A DNA stretch of 64,000 bases from Pelomonas sp. CA6 (GCF_022549225.1 NZ_JAKZFD010000008.1:217729-281728), one strand, 5' to 3'; counted from the stretch's first letter, positions 35,074 through 44,703 are shown. Program-made: numbers and translations. The notes: generated by a model from the letters alone, not told the origin.

Positions 35074-35697
35074 TCAGTCCGGGCGCAGCAATTCGTGCGC
35101 GGCGATCACGCGCTGCGCCACGGTCGCCAGCGGCTCGCCGCGGTCCATCGCCAGCTTGCGCAGGCGCTGGAAGGCGCGCTCCTCGTCCAGGCCCAGCTCG
35201 TTCATCAGAATGCCCTTGGCACGCTCCACCTCCTTGCGCGACGCGAGCTGGCGCTGCGTGCGGCTGAGCTCCTCGCGCAGGGCCAGGTCTTGCTCGAAGC
35301 GGGCGATGGCCACCTGCAGCACCGACGCCAGCCGCGCCGGCTGCAGGCCGGCGACGACATAGGCGCTGACGCCGGCCTTCAGCGCGCGGCGCATCGGGTC
35401 CTCGTCCGCGTCCTCGGCAAACACCACCACCGGACGCGGCATCGCGGCGGACAGCGCGGCCAGGTTCTCCAGCGTGTCGCGCGTCGGCGACTCGGCGTCG
35501 ACGATGACCACGTCCGGCTGCAGGCGCAGCACGCAGTCATGGATCAGCGCCGCCTGCGCCAGCACGCCCACCACTTCGCAGCCCTGGCGCGCGAGCGCAT
35601 CGCGCAGCAGGTCGGCCCGGTGGGCGCCATCGTCGATCAGCAGCACCCGCAGGCCAGCGCCGGGCTGCGGTCGGTCGGGCTTCCTGGTAGCGTGCAT
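35074..35697 (-). CDS. nasT: ANTAR-domain response regulator NasT
   Basis: A 207-residue protein with a receiver-like domain (about 16-125: RVLLIDDGAHRADLL, DVVIVDAESPTRDTLE) and a C-terminal ANTAR RNA-binding domain (about 148-200: RKEVERAKGILMNELGLDEE, AFQRLRKLAMDRGEPLATV). NasT binds leader RNA to permit transcription of nitrate assimilation genes; its partner NasS holds it when nitrate or nitrite is absent. The matching RNA target lies about 110 bp downstream of this gene. No nasS lies beside it. ATG 35697 is used; a sigma-54-like motif ends so close that the mRNA could be leaderless. Confidence 0.92.
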   Translation of the reverse strand: MHATRKPDRPQPGAGLRVLLIDDGAHRADLLRDALARQGCEVVGVLAQAALIHDCVLRLQPDVVIVDAESPTRDTLENLAALSAAMPRPVVVFAEDADEDPMRRALKAGVSAYVVAGLQPARLASVLQVAIARFEQDLALREELSRTQRQLASRKEVERAKGILMNELGLDEERAFQRLRKLAMDRGEPLATVAQRVIAAHELLRPD

Positions 35698-35708
35698 GGC
35701 TGCTACCG

Positions 35709-35724
35709 TGCAATAAGCGTGCCC
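35709..35724 (-). promoter_or_regulatory. Sigma-54-like motif upstream of nasT
   Basis: On the minus strand GGGCACGCTTATTGCA has the -24/-12 layout (GG-N10-GC, TTGCA) and shares GGCACGCTT with the nrtA promoter. Predicted +1 is about 35698, one base before the nasT ATG, which implies a leaderless mRNA, a later start codon, or a chance match. Confidence 0.5.
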
Positions 35725-35770
35725 CGCCCATGCGGCGGCTCGCACACCCAATGAAACAGGGAGGGACCCC

Positions 35771-37582
35771 ATGGACCGCAGAGACTGCCACCGCACCCTG
35801 CTGGCGCTGGCGACGATGGCACTGGGCGCGCGCCACGCGCAGGCCCAGGCCGGCCCCCAGGCTTCGCAGCCGCTGGCGCGCATCGCCGAGGCGCATTTCC
35901 TCGCCACGCTGGAGCTGGACCCGCTGATGGGCAGCATGCTGCTCGGCGATCCTCGCTACGAGGGGCGGCTGGCCATCACCATCGCGCCCGAGGCGCGGGC
36001 ACGGGACCGGGCGCTGCAGCAGCGCCTGCTGCGCCAGATCGCGCCGCTGCAGAAGCAGGCCGACACGCTGCCCGAAAGCGACCGGCTGACGCTGCAGTTC
36101 CTGGCGCTGCAGGCGCGCGACCGCCTCGCCCTGCTCGCGCTGCCCGAACACCTGCTGCCCATCAACCAGTACGGCGGCCTGCCGGTGCAGCTGGCCGAGC
36201 TGGCCTCGGGCCAGGGCGCGCAGACCTTCGCCGGCGCGCTGCAGTACGAGGGCTTCCTGCGCCGGCTGCAGCAGTTGCCGGCCTGGAACCGCCAGGCCAT
36301 CGTCAATCTGCGCAGCGGCGTGGCGCAGGGCATCGTCGCCAACCGCGACCTGGTGGAGCGCGCGCTGCCCAAGCTGCGCGAGCTGGCCGACGCGGACGAC
36401 GAGCGCCATCCCTATCTGCAGCCGCTGCGCGCCTTCCCCGCGACGCAGGACGAGACACAGCGCCGCCGCTGGACGCGCGACTACGCCGGCGTGCTGAAGA
36501 CACAGCTGCGCCCCTCGCTGCGAGCGCTGCTGCGCTACCTGGAGCAGGACTACCTGCCCCACACGCGCGACACGGCCGGCCTGGGCGCGCTGCCCGGCGG
36601 CGCCGCCTGGTATGCGGAGTTGGTGCACCAATACACCGGCACCGAGATGAGCCCGGCGCAGATCCACGCGCTGGGCCGGCAGGAGGTGGCCCGCCTGCAG
36701 GCGGCGCTGGAGACGCTGCGCCAGCAGGCCGGCTTCCGCGGCTCGCTGGCGGAATTCCTGCGCAGCCGCGACTGGCGTCCCGACCTGCGCCCCTTCACGA
36801 CGGAGGCCGAGGTGCTCGCGGCCTACGCCGAGCTGGGCGCCCGCGTGGAGCAGGCCCTGCCCCGGCTGTTCGAACGCCGTCCGCGCGCACCGCTGGTGGT
36901 GCGGCCGGAGCCCGAGATCAGCCGCAACACCGCGTCCGACCACTACGTGCCGCCGGCCGCCGATGGCTCCCGCCCCGGCGTCTTCTTCGCGGTGATCCCC
37001 GACCCGCGCGCCTATGAACGCAGCGGCATGCTCTCGCTGCTGCTGCACGAGGGCCAGCCCGGGCATCACTTCCACATCGCGCGGCAGATGGAGCTGCCGC
37101 TGCCGCGCGTGCGCCGGCATGGCTGGCTGGATGTCTTCGGCGAAGGCTGGGCCCTCTATGCCGAGACCCTGGGCTACGACATGGGGCTGTACCAGGACGA
37201 CCCGGTGTCCCACCTGGGCCATCTGCGCGCAGACCTGCACCGGGCGGTCCGCCTGGTCACCGACACCGGCCTGCACGCGCTGGGCTGGAGCCGCGCCCAG
37301 AGCATGCGCTACATGAGGGACATCGAGGGTCTGGACGAGGCCGAGGCCCGCCGCTCCACCGAGCGCTACATGGCCTGGCCGGGCCAGGCCCTGGCCTACA
37401 AGATCGGCCAGCTGCGCCTGCGCCAGTTGCGCGATCAGGCCCAGGCGGCGCTGGGCGCGGGCTTCAGCCTGCCCGCCTTCCACGAGCAGGTGCTGGGCGA
37501 AGGCTGCCTGCCGCTGCCGCTGCTGGAGGCGCGCGTGCGCGCCTGGGTGGCGGGCCAGGGCGGGACATGGTCGTCCAGTTGA
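35771..37582 (+). CDS. DUF885 family secreted protein (putative metallo-hydrolase)
   Basis: A 603-residue protein with a signal peptide (about 1-26, ending AQA). DUF885 proteins resemble M3/M32-like zinc peptidases; the HEGQPGHH motif (426-433) and the later GEGWALYAETL are the family's conserved putative metal-site sequences. Most members have no known substrate. AGGGAGGG lies about eight bases before the ATG. It is divergent from nasT across 73 bp. Its TGA stop (37580-37582) is inside the palindromic operator of icmF. Confidence 0.85.
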   Translation: MDRRDCHRTLLALATMALGARHAQAQAGPQASQPLARIAEAHFLATLELDPLMGSMLLGDPRYEGRLAITIAPEARARDRALQQRLLRQIAPLQKQADTLPESDRLTLQFLALQARDRLALLALPEHLLPINQYGGLPVQLAELASGQGAQTFAGALQYEGFLRRLQQLPAWNRQAIVNLRSGVAQGIVANRDLVERALPKLRELADADDERHPYLQPLRAFPATQDETQRRRWTRDYAGVLKTQLRPSLRALLRYLEQDYLPHTRDTAGLGALPGGAAWYAELVHQYTGTEMSPAQIHALGRQEVARLQAALETLRQQAGFRGSLAEFLRSRDWRPDLRPFTTEAEVLAAYAELGARVEQALPRLFERRPRAPLVVRPEPEISRNTASDHYVPPAADGSRPGVFFAVIPDPRAYERSGMLSLLLHEGQPGHHFHIARQMELPLPRVRRHGWLDVFGEGWALYAETLGYDMGLYQDDPVSHLGHLRADLHRAVRLVTDTGLHALGWSRAQSMRYMRDIEGLDEAEARRSTERYMAWPGQALAYKIGQLRLRQLRDQAQAALGAGFSLPAFHEQVLGEGCLPLPLLEARVRAWVAGQGGTWSSS

Positions 37583-37601
37583 CGTTTACGTAAACGTCAA
37601 C
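37578..37601. promoter_or_regulatory. Perfect 24-bp palindromic operator upstream of icmF (LiuR-type)
   Basis: GTTGACGTTTAC followed by its exact reverse complement. Downstream TAGAAT (37609-37614) is a good -10, and TTTACG (37585-37590), within the palindrome, is a possible -35 with an 18-bp spacer. Binding would therefore cover the -35, as for a repressor. The site matches the one between the MerR and MBL genes (6220-6241) at 18 of 22 positions. Confidence 0.8.
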
Positions 37602-37681
37602 CAGCCCCTAGAATGCCGGTCAAGAATCACCCCTGTGCAAAAGACGCAGGGGCACGACGGACCGCACGCAGGAGACAAGCC

Positions 37682-40600
37682 ATGACCCAGATGTCCGCCG
37701 AGTACCAGGCCCTGGCCGAGTACCGCCCCGCGCACAAGGTGCGCTTCGTGACTGCCGCCAGCCTGTTCGACGGGCATGACGCGGCGATCAACATCATGCG
37801 CCGCATCCTGCAGAGCATGGGCGCCGAGGTCATCCACCTGGGCCACAACCGCTCGGTCGACGAGGTGGTCACGGCCGCGCTGCAGGAAGACGTGCAGGGC
37901 ATCGCGGTCAGCTCCTACCAGGGCGGCCACGTCGAGTACTTCAAGTACATGGTCGAGCTGCTGCGCAGCCGTGGCGGTGACTCGGTGCAGGTCTTCGGCG
38001 GCGGCGGCGGCGTGATCGTGCCGGCCGAGATCCGCGACCTGCAGGACCATGGCGTGCGCATCTACAGCCCCGAGGACGGGCAGCGCATGGGCCTGGCCGG
38101 CATGATCGGCGAGATGGTGATGCGCTGCGACAAGGACCTGTCCGCCGCCGCGCCCTCCTCGATCGACGCGCTGCAGGGCCACACCGAGGCGGCCTGGCGC
38201 GCGCTCGCCCAGGCCATCACCGCGCTGGAGAACCAGAAGGCCGACACCGGCTTCACGCAGCGGCTGCGCGAGGCCGCCGCCACGATCAAGACACCGGTGC
38301 TGGGCATCACCGGCACCGGCGGCGCCGGCAAGTCCAGCCTGACCGACGAGTTGATCCGCCGGCTGCGCCTGGACCAGGACGACCGCCTGCGCATCGCGGT
38401 GATCTCCATCGACCCCTCGCGGCGCAAGAGCGGCGGCGCGCTGCTGGGCGACCGCATCCGCATGAACGCGATCGGCCCCTGGCAGCAAGGCCACCGGGTC
38501 TTCATGCGCAGCCTGGCCACGCGCGACTTCGGCAGCGAGATCTCGCAGGCCCTGCCCGACGTGGTCGCCGCGGCCAAGGTGGCCGGCTTCGACCTGGTGA
38601 TCGTCGAGACCTCGGGCATCGGCCAGGGCGACGCGGCCATCGTGCCGCACGTGGACCTGCCGATGTATGTGATGACGCCCGAGTTCGGCGCCGCCAGCCA
38701 GCTCGAGAAGATCGACATGCTGGACTTCGCCGAGTTCGTCGCGATCAACAAGTTCGACCGCAAGGGCGCGCAGGACGCCTGGCGCGATGTCGCCAAACAG
38801 GTCCAGCGCAACAAGGAAGCCTGGGGCAAGAAGCCCGAGGAGATGCCGGTCTTCGGCACCATGGCCAGCCGCTTCAACGACGACGGCGTCACCGCGCTGT
38901 ACCAGGCGCTGAAGCTCCGCCTGGCCGAGCTGGGCCTGTCGCTCGCCGAAGGCCGGCTGCCGCAGGTGTCCACGCGCTACAGCACGCACCAGACGCCCAT
39001 CGTGCCGCCGCCGCGCGCGCGCTACCTGGCCGAAATTTCCGACAGCGTGCGCGCCTACAAGAAGCGCGCGCGCCAGCAGGCCCGGCTGGCGCGCGAGATC
39101 CAGCAGCTGGAGGCGAGCAGCCGCATGCTGCTGGAGGCCAACCCCGACAAGCAGAACGCGCGCGACGCGCTGGTCGAGCTGGCCCAGGCCCGCCAGACGC
39201 GCCTGGACGCCGATGCGCGCCAGCTGCTGGCCCAGTGGCCCGACATGCAGCAGGCCTATGGCGGCGACGAGTACGTGGTGAAGATCCGCGACAAAGAGAT
39301 CCGCACCGCGCTGGTCCACACCACGCTGTCAGGCAACAAGATCCGCAAGGTCGTGCTGCCCGGCTACGAATGCCAGGGCGAGCTGCTGAAATGGCTGATG
39401 CTGGAGAACGTGCCCGGCAGCTTCCCCTACACGGCGGGCGTGTTCGCATTCAAGCGCGAGGGCGAGGACCCCACCCGCATGTTCGCCGGCGAGGGTGATG
39501 CCTTCCGTACCAACCGTCGCTTCAAGCTCGTGTCCGAGGGCATGCCGGCCAAGCGCCTGTCCACCGCCTTCGACTCGGTCACGCTGTACGGCGCCGACCC
39601 CGCGCCGCGGCCCGACATCTATGGCAAGGTGGGCAATTCCGGCGTCAGCATCGCGACGCTGGACGACATGAAGGTGCTGTACGACGGCTTCGACCTGTGC
39701 AACCCCAGCACCTCGGTCTCGATGACCATCAACGGCCCGGCGCCCACCATCCTGGCCATGTTCATGAACACCGCGATCGACCAGCAGATCGCCAAGTTCA
39801 AGACCGACAACCACCGCGACCCCACCGCCGACGAGGCCGCGAAGATCAAGGCCTGGGTGCTGGCCAATGTGCGCGGCACCGTGCAGGCCGACATCCTGAA
39901 GGAAGACCAGGGCCAGAACACCTGCATCTTCTCCACCGAGTTCAGCCTCAAGGTCATGGGCGACATCGCCCAGTACTTCGTGCACCACAACGTGCGCAAC
40001 TTCTACTCGGTCTCCATCAGCGGCTATCACATCGCCGAGGCCGGCGCCAACCCGATCAGCCAGCTCGCGTTCACGCTGTCCAACGGCTTCACCTTCGTCG
40101 AAGCCTATCTGGCGCGCGGCATGCACATCGACGACTTCGCGCCCAACCTGTCCTTCTTCTTCAGCAACGGCATGGACCCCGAGTACACCGTGCTGGGCCG
40201 CGTCGCGCGGCGCATCTGGGCCGTGGCCATGCGCGACAAGTACGGCGCCAACGAGCGGAGCCAGAAGCTCAAGTACCACATCCAGACCTCGGGCCGCAGC
40301 CTGCATGCCCAGGAGATCGCGTTCAACGACATCCGCACCACGCTGCAGGCGCTGATCGCGATCTACGACAACTGCAACTCGCTGCACACCAACGCCTACG
40401 ACGAGGCGATCACCACGCCCACCGAGGAGTCGGTGCGCCGTGCGATGGCCATCCAGCTCATCATCAACCGCGAGTGGGGCCTGGCGAAGAACGAGAACCC
40501 CAGCCAGGGCGCTTTCATCATCGAGGAGCTGACCGAGCTGGTCGAGGAAGCGGTGCTGTCCGAGTTCGAGCGCATCGCCGAACGCGGCGGCGTGCTCGGC

Positions 40601-40972
40601 GCCATGGAGACCGGCTACCAGCGCAGCAAGATCCAGGAGGAATCGCTGCACTACGAGATGCTCAAGCACACCGGCGAGTACCCCATCATCGGCGTCAACA
40701 CCTTCCGCAACCCGCATGGCGACCCGGTGCCCGAGCACATCGAGCTGGCGCGCTCGACCGAGGAAGAGAAGCAGAGCCAGCTCTCGCGCCTGGCCGCCTT
40801 CCACGAGCGCCATGCCGCCGAGGCGCCCGCCCTGCTGCAGCGCCTGCAGCAGGCGGTGATCGCTAACCAGAACGTCTTCGAGGTGCTGATGGACGCGGTG
40901 CGCGTCTGCTCGCTGGGTCAGATCACCAGCGCGCTGTTCGAGGTCGGCGGGCAGTACCGGCGCAGCATGTGA
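37682..40972 (+). CDS. icmF: Fused isobutyryl-CoA mutase IcmF
   Basis: A 1096-residue adenosylcobalamin enzyme that interconverts isobutyryl-CoA and n-butyryl-CoA (some members act on isovaleryl- or pivalyl-CoA). The N-terminal B12 domain has FDGHDAAIN (29-37), followed by a MeaI-like G-protein chaperone with P-loop GTGGAGKS (211-218) and NKFD, then the large mutase domain ([37 protein letters not shown]). The domain order B12-G protein-mutase is the IcmF hallmark. AGGAGA lies before ATG 37682. The upstream palindrome suggests LiuR control with other branched-acyl genes. Confidence 0.95.
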   Translation: MTQMSAEYQALAEYRPAHKVRFVTAASLFDGHDAAINIMRRILQSMGAEVIHLGHNRSVDEVVTAALQEDVQGIAVSSYQGGHVEYFKYMVELLRSRGGDSVQVFGGGGGVIVPAEIRDLQDHGVRIYSPEDGQRMGLAGMIGEMVMRCDKDLSAAAPSSIDALQGHTEAAWRALAQAITALENQKADTGFTQRLREAAATIKTPVLGITGTGGAGKSSLTDELIRRLRLDQDDRLRIAVISIDPSRRKSGGALLGDRIRMNAIGPWQQGHRVFMRSLATRDFGSEISQALPDVVAAAKVAGFDLVIVETSGIGQGDAAIVPHVDLPMYVMTPEFGAASQLEKIDMLDFAEFVAINKFDRKGAQDAWRDVAKQVQRNKEAWGKKPEEMPVFGTMASRFNDDGVTALYQALKLRLAELGLSLAEGRLPQVSTRYSTHQTPIVPPPRARYLAEISDSVRAYKKRARQQARLAREIQQLEASSRMLLEANPDKQNARDALVELAQARQTRLDADARQLLAQWPDMQQAYGGDEYVVKIRDKEIRTALVHTTLSGNKIRKVVLPGYECQGELLKWLMLENVPGSFPYTAGVFAFKREGEDPTRMFAGEGDAFRTNRRFKLVSEGMPAKRLSTAFDSVTLYGADPAPRPDIYGKVGNSGVSIATLDDMKVLYDGFDLCNPSTSVSMTINGPAPTILAMFMNTAIDQQIAKFKTDNHRDPTADEAAKIKAWVLANVRGTVQADILKEDQGQNTCIFSTEFSLKVMGDIAQYFVHHNVRNFYSVSISGYHIAEAGANPISQLAFTLSNGFTFVEAYLARGMHIDDFAPNLSFFFSNGMDPEYTVLGRVARRIWAVAMRDKYGANERSQKLKYHIQTSGRSLHAQEIAFNDIRTTLQALIAIYDNCNSLHTNAYDEAITTPTEESVRRAMAIQLIINREWGLAKNENPSQGAFIIEELTELVEEAVLSEFERIAERGGVLGAMETGYQRSKIQEESLHYEMLKHTGEYPIIGVNTFRNPHGDPVPEHIELARSTEEEKQSQLSRLAAFHERHAAEAPALLQRLQQAVIANQNVFEVLMDAVRVCSLGQITSALFEVGGQYRRSM

Positions 40973-40991
40973 GCCAGCCGGCGCCGCGGAC

Positions 40992-41606
40992 TCAGTCCGC
41001 GCGCTGGCGCGCCTGCGCGCGCAGCCGGCTTAGGCTCACCGGCGTGATGCCCAGGTAGCTGGCCAGATGGTGCTGGGCCACGACGTCCGGCAGCCCGGGC
41101 TGCTCGGCCAGCAGCGCCGCCAGGCGCTCCCGTGCCGGCTGCGTCGCCAGCGCCAGCTCGCGGTCCATGCGCCGCACCAGCTCCTGCGTCAGCACCGCGT
41201 CGCCCCAGCGCGCCATCGCCGGCTGCGCGATCATCTGCGCGCTCAGCGCGTCGGCAGCAAAGATCACCACGCGCGCAGCGCTCAGCGCCTCGCAATGGAT
41301 GCGCGAGCGACCCGCCTTGCTGCGCGCCACAGCCGGCGTGAGCACGCCGGGGCCGGTGTGGAAGTCCAGTGTCACGGTGCGCCCCTGCGCGTCGCCGATC
41401 CAGCTGCGCAGAATGCCCTCCAGCACGAAGCACTCGGTCGGCGGCGCGTCGCCGACCGCCAGCAGCGCCTGACGGGGCGCCAGCGTGACCGCCCGCATGG
41501 CCGGCCATAGCGCGGCGAAGTTCGGCTCGTCGATGGGCGCCAGGGCCTGCGCGATGCGCAGCACCCGCAGGCGATCGTCGGCCGTCAGTGGCTCGCGGTT
41601 CAGCAT
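40992..41606 (-). CDS. Crp/Fnr-family transcriptional regulator
   Basis: A 204-residue protein with a cyclic-nucleotide-binding-like beta roll (about 25-125: APRQALLAVGDAPPTECFVLEG) and a C-terminal helix-turn-helix (VAQHHLASYLGITPVSLSRLR). No Fnr-type cysteine cluster is visible. The HTH LASYLGITPVSLSRLR is of the type found in small Crp-like regulators next to hydrolase or transporter genes. GGGGGAG lies before ATG 41606. It is divergent from the lipoprotein hydrolase, which could be its target. Confidence 0.85.
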   Translation of the reverse strand: MLNREPLTADDRLRVLRIAQALAPIDEPNFAALWPAMRAVTLAPRQALLAVGDAPPTECFVLEGILRSWIGDAQGRTVTLDFHTGPGVLTPAVARSKAGRSRIHCEALSAARVVIFAADALSAQMIAQPAMARWGDAVLTQELVRRMDRELALATQPARERLAALLAEQPGLPDVVAQHHLASYLGITPVSLSRLRAQARQRAD

Positions 41607-41665
41607 CGTCTCCCCCGGTTCCTCGCGCCGCCGGTGCCCAGGCGCCATGACGCGCCGGCCTCCGC

Positions 41666-41704
41666 GTTATCCGATGTTATCGACGCCGGAACCGGCCTCC
41701 GGCG
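41666..41704. promoter_or_regulatory. Repeats in the Crp-type regulator / hydrolase intergenic gap
   Basis: Two GTTATC copies spaced exactly 10 bp apart (41666-41671 and 41676-41681) are followed by an inverted repeat CGCCGGA / TCCGGCG (41684-41704). They lie in the 133-bp divergent gap and could be regulator-binding sites. No promoter is clear. Confidence 0.3.
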
Positions 41705-41739
41705 AGCATGGCGTCTCACCCCGAACGGAACACCCCGCC

Positions 41740-42738
41740 ATGCCCCGCTCCACCGTCACCTCACGTCCCCCATGGCTGCAACGACTGGCCGGCCTGGGCC
41801 TGCTGTGCCTGCTGCCCGGCTGCATGCAGCTGCCCGCCACCGTCGACCAGGACCCACAGCTGCCCCAGCTCCAGCTGCGCGGCCACCGCTTCCATGTACG
41901 CAGCTTCGGCGACCCGGCGGCGCCGGTGCTGGTCGTGCTGCACGGCGGGCCGGGAGCCGACTCGCGCTATCTGCTGGGCCTGGCGGCGCTCGCCGACCGC
42001 TACCGCGTCGTGTTCTACGACCAGCTGGGCAGCGGCCTGTCCGAGCGCGTGCCGCCGGCGCAGATCAGCGTCGACAGCTTCATCGCCGACCTGGACGCGA
42101 TCGTCGATCACCACAGCCCCGGCCGCCCGGTGCATCTGCTGGGCCACTCCTGGGGCGCGATGCTGGCCAGCGCCTATGCGGGCCGGCATCCGCAACGGGT
42201 CGCGCGCCTGGTGCTGGCCGAGCCCGGCTTCCTCGACGCCGACACCCTGGCCGCCTTCGATGGCGGCCGGCCCGGCTGGCGCGCGATGCTGGGCTTTGCC
42301 ACCGCCTGGCTGGGCAAATGGCGTGTCGCCAGTGCGGGCGATCCCTATGCGCGCGACGACTGGTTTCTGCAGGCTGTCTTCCCGCTCACCCAGCCCGAGA
42401 ACACGCGCTGCAGTCGTGCGCAGCCGCCGCTGCAGGCCTGGCGCTTCGGCAGCCCGGCCTTCCAGGCCACGGTGGGCCGCATGATGGACGACCCGGCCTG
42501 GGGCCGCACGCTCGACTTCGCGCGCGGGCTGGAGCACTTCCATGGCCCGGTGCTCTTCCTGCATGGTGCCTGCAACCGCGCACAGGACGAGGCCTACCAA
42601 CGGCGCCTGATGCAGCGCTTCAGCGCCCAGTCGCACGCCAGGCTGCAGACCCTTGCCGATGCCGGCCACTTCATGTTCAACGACCAGCCGCAGGCCAGCC
42701 TCGCCGCGGTGCGGGGCTTTCTGGCCGAGGCCGATTGA
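41740..42738 (+). CDS. Lipoprotein alpha/beta hydrolase, proline iminopeptidase-like
   Basis: A 332-residue protein with a lipoprotein signal (LLCLLPGC, Cys28 as the lipidation site), followed by an alpha/beta-hydrolase fold: oxyanion motif HGGPGADSRY, FYDQLGSGLS, nucleophile S137 in GHSWG, and the His in DAGHFMF. HGGPG and DQLGSG are typical of proline iminopeptidase and related S33 enzymes. The lipobox makes it membrane-anchored, unlike cytosolic iminopeptidases. The substrate is unknown. ATG 41740 begins the signal; a longer frame upstream overlaps the divergent regulator. Confidence 0.82.
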   Translation: MPRSTVTSRPPWLQRLAGLGLLCLLPGCMQLPATVDQDPQLPQLQLRGHRFHVRSFGDPAAPVLVVLHGGPGADSRYLLGLAALADRYRVVFYDQLGSGLSERVPPAQISVDSFIADLDAIVDHHSPGRPVHLLGHSWGAMLASAYAGRHPQRVARLVLAEPGFLDADTLAAFDGGRPGWRAMLGFATAWLGKWRVASAGDPYARDDWFLQAVFPLTQPENTRCSRAQPPLQAWRFGSPAFQATVGRMMDDPAWGRTLDFARGLEHFHGPVLFLHGACNRAQDEAYQRRLMQRFSAQSHARLQTLADAGHFMFNDQPQASLAAVRGFLAEAD

Positions 42739-42805
42739 GCGACTCGGCGACCCGCCCTGTGCTACGGTAGCTCGCGGCTAAGCCCCATCGCGGCAAGGAG
42801 AAGCA

Positions 42806-43696
42806 ATGCAAGCGTTCTGGCGCACGCTGCGGCAGCGCAACTGGCAGCAGCACATCGGCCACACCCTGGGCATGGCCTGGCTTCTGGTCTTTGCCAGCCT
42901 TCTGCTGCCGCGCGAATGGCGCGCGGGCCTGGGGGGATGGTTGTTCGGGGCTGTCGTGCTCGCGCTGGGCGTCAAGGAAGCCGCCGAAGCGCCGGAGAAC
43001 TGGGAACGGGCGCGCCGGCGATGGCGCGCCGGCGCGAAACCATTGCGCGTGCTGGTCGCCGCCACGCCCCCCGAAGTGGTGGGCTGGTTCAAGACCCTGG
43101 GCTGCTGGGGTGCCGGAGCCTGGGCCGGCCTGCGCCGCCAGCCGCCTCCCCGGCGTTCCGCGACGCAGGCCGCCGCGATGCCGCTGGACTATCTGCGGCG
43201 CAGCGGCTATCGCAATCTGATGCCCATGCTGCTGGCCTGCACGGTCGCCGACATGCTGGTGGTCCACTTCCTGATCGGGCTGGTCTGGCCGGGCGTCCTG
43301 GCGCGTGCACTGGGACACGCGGGTTTCGGTCTGCTGCACCTGGGCCTGGTCATGGCGCTGCTGGGCGACCGGTACTGGATGGGGCAAGGACGGCACGCAC
43401 TCGATCAGCGCTTCCTGTATCTGCGCCTGGGCTGCCGGGGCCATGGCCGGATTGCCCGCGCAGACATTCTCAAAGCAGGCGTGTGGCGAGGCCGCCTGCC
43501 CAAACATCGCCTGACGCGACAGGACGCCGTGATCACGCCGTGGGCACCGCCCAACGTGAGACTGTTGCTGCGGCCGCAGTCGACCCGCCTGCGTCTGCTC
43601 GGCTCAAGCCGCAGCGATCTGCGCTGCCTCTACCTCTACGTGGACGAACCTCAGTCCCTGCTGGCGGCGCTGCGCCCGCAGGACGAGGCGGCCTGA
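42806..43696 (+). CDS. Hypothetical membrane protein
   Basis: A 296-residue protein that I do not recognise. Hydrophobic spans lie at about 20-35, 42-57, 136-155 and 160-185; the segments between are Arg-rich. The last 80 residues look like a cytosolic PH-like strand-rich domain (ADILKAGVWRGRLPKHRL, VRLLLRPQSTRLRLLG). A strong AAGGAGA precedes the ATG, and codon use matches its neighbours, so it is likely a real gene. It ends two bases before the convergent transglycosylase stop. Confidence 0.72.
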   Translation: MQAFWRTLRQRNWQQHIGHTLGMAWLLVFASLLLPREWRAGLGGWLFGAVVLALGVKEAAEAPENWERARRRWRAGAKPLRVLVAATPPEVVGWFKTLGCWGAGAWAGLRRQPPPRRSATQAAAMPLDYLRRSGYRNLMPMLLACTVADMLVVHFLIGLVWPGVLARALGHAGFGLLHLGLVMALLGDRYWMGQGRHALDQRFLYLRLGCRGHGRIARADILKAGVWRGRLPKHRLTRQDAVITPWAPPNVRLLLRPQSTRLRLLGSSRSDLRCLYLYVDEPQSLLAALRPQDEAA

Positions 43697-43698
43697 AG

Positions 43699-44703
43699 CT
43701 AAGGCGCGCCGCGCTCCGTGCGCCCCGCCAGCGGCTTGCGCCAGGCCTCCAGCGCGCTCGACGGCGGCGTGATGCTGGCGTCGAAGGGGTGGCTGCGCTG
43801 GTCGTTGATCGCCGCGAGGATGCGCTGCACATAGTTGCGCGTCTCCGCATAGGGCGGCACGCCGCGGTAGCGGTCCACCGCGCCCTCGCCGGCGTTGTAG
43901 GCGGCCAGCACCAGCGGCAGGTCGCCCTGGAAGTAGGCCAGCAGCCAGCGCAGGTAGGCCATGCCGCCGCGGATGTTCTGCACCGGGTCAGTGATCTTGC
44001 CGACCTTGAAGCGCTGCGCGGTGGCGGGGATCAGCTGCATCAGGCCCTGGGCATTGCGCGGCGACTGCGCCAGCGGATCGAAGTTGGATTCCTGCGCCAT
44101 CACCGCCAGCACCAGGTGCGGCTCCAGCTTGTACAGCGGCGCCTCCAGGCGGACGAACTTGACGATGACTTCGGGCGCGTTGCGCGGCAGCGGAGGCGGC
44201 AGCGCCCGGCCTCCGGGCGGGCGCGCCGCCTGCGCATTCAGCAGCGGGTCGGCCGGCGGCGGGCGCAGGCAGTCGGGCACCGCGCCGCGCGGTTCGCCCA
44301 GGCGCTCGGCCATGTTGCGCGCCTGCGCCAGCCCCTGCTCGGCCGCGGCGGCGAAGAGATGCGCGGCCTGGGCATCGTCGCGCGCGATGCCGCGCGCGTT
44401 CACCAGCATCCAGGCCAGGTTGTACTGGGCGACGGCATCACCATGGCGGGCGGCACGGCAGTAGAGCTGGGCGGCCTGCACCGGATCGCGCACCATGCCG
44501 GCATCGCCGTGCTCCAGTGCCTCGGCCTCGCGGCGCCAGCCTTCCACCTGCGCCGGCAGCACCGGGCCGCGCTCAGCGGGCGGGGTGCTGGGGCGGGGCA
44601 AGTCGTCCAGGCTCAGCGGCGTGGCGAACTGCGCCTGTGCCACCAGCGCGCACGGGCCCAGCAGCAGGCCCGCGGCCGCGCGCCGCAGCCGCATGGACAT
44701 CAT
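43699..44703 (-). CDS. Lytic transglycosylase (SLT domain) with Sel1-like repeats
   Basis: A 334-residue periplasmic protein with a signal peptide (MMSMRLRRAAAG to about AQA at 28). Two Sel1-like repeats follow (AAQLYCRAARHGDAVAQYNL, AHLFAAAAEQGLAQARNM), then an SLT domain with the catalytic Glu in MAQESNFDPLA, GLMQLIPATA and AAYNAGEGAV. It should cleave peptidoglycan to 1,6-anhydro products. The start is uncertain: ATG 44703 gives a normal signal peptide, while ATG 44724 is also possible and sits just after a TACACT -10-like box. Neither has a strong ribosome site. Confidence 0.85.
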   Translation of the reverse strand: MMSMRLRRAAAGLLLGPCALVAQAQFATPLSLDDLPRPSTPPAERGPVLPAQVEGWRREAEALEHGDAGMVRDPVQAAQLYCRAARHGDAVAQYNLAWMLVNARGIARDDAQAAHLFAAAAEQGLAQARNMAERLGEPRGAVPDCLRPPPADPLLNAQAARPPGGRALPPPLPRNAPEVIVKFVRLEAPLYKLEPHLVLAVMAQESNFDPLAQSPRNAQGLMQLIPATAQRFKVGKITDPVQNIRGGMAYLRWLLAYFQGDLPLVLAAYNAGEGAVDRYRGVPPYAETRNYVQRILAAINDQRSHPFDASITPPSSALEAWRKPLAGRTERGAP

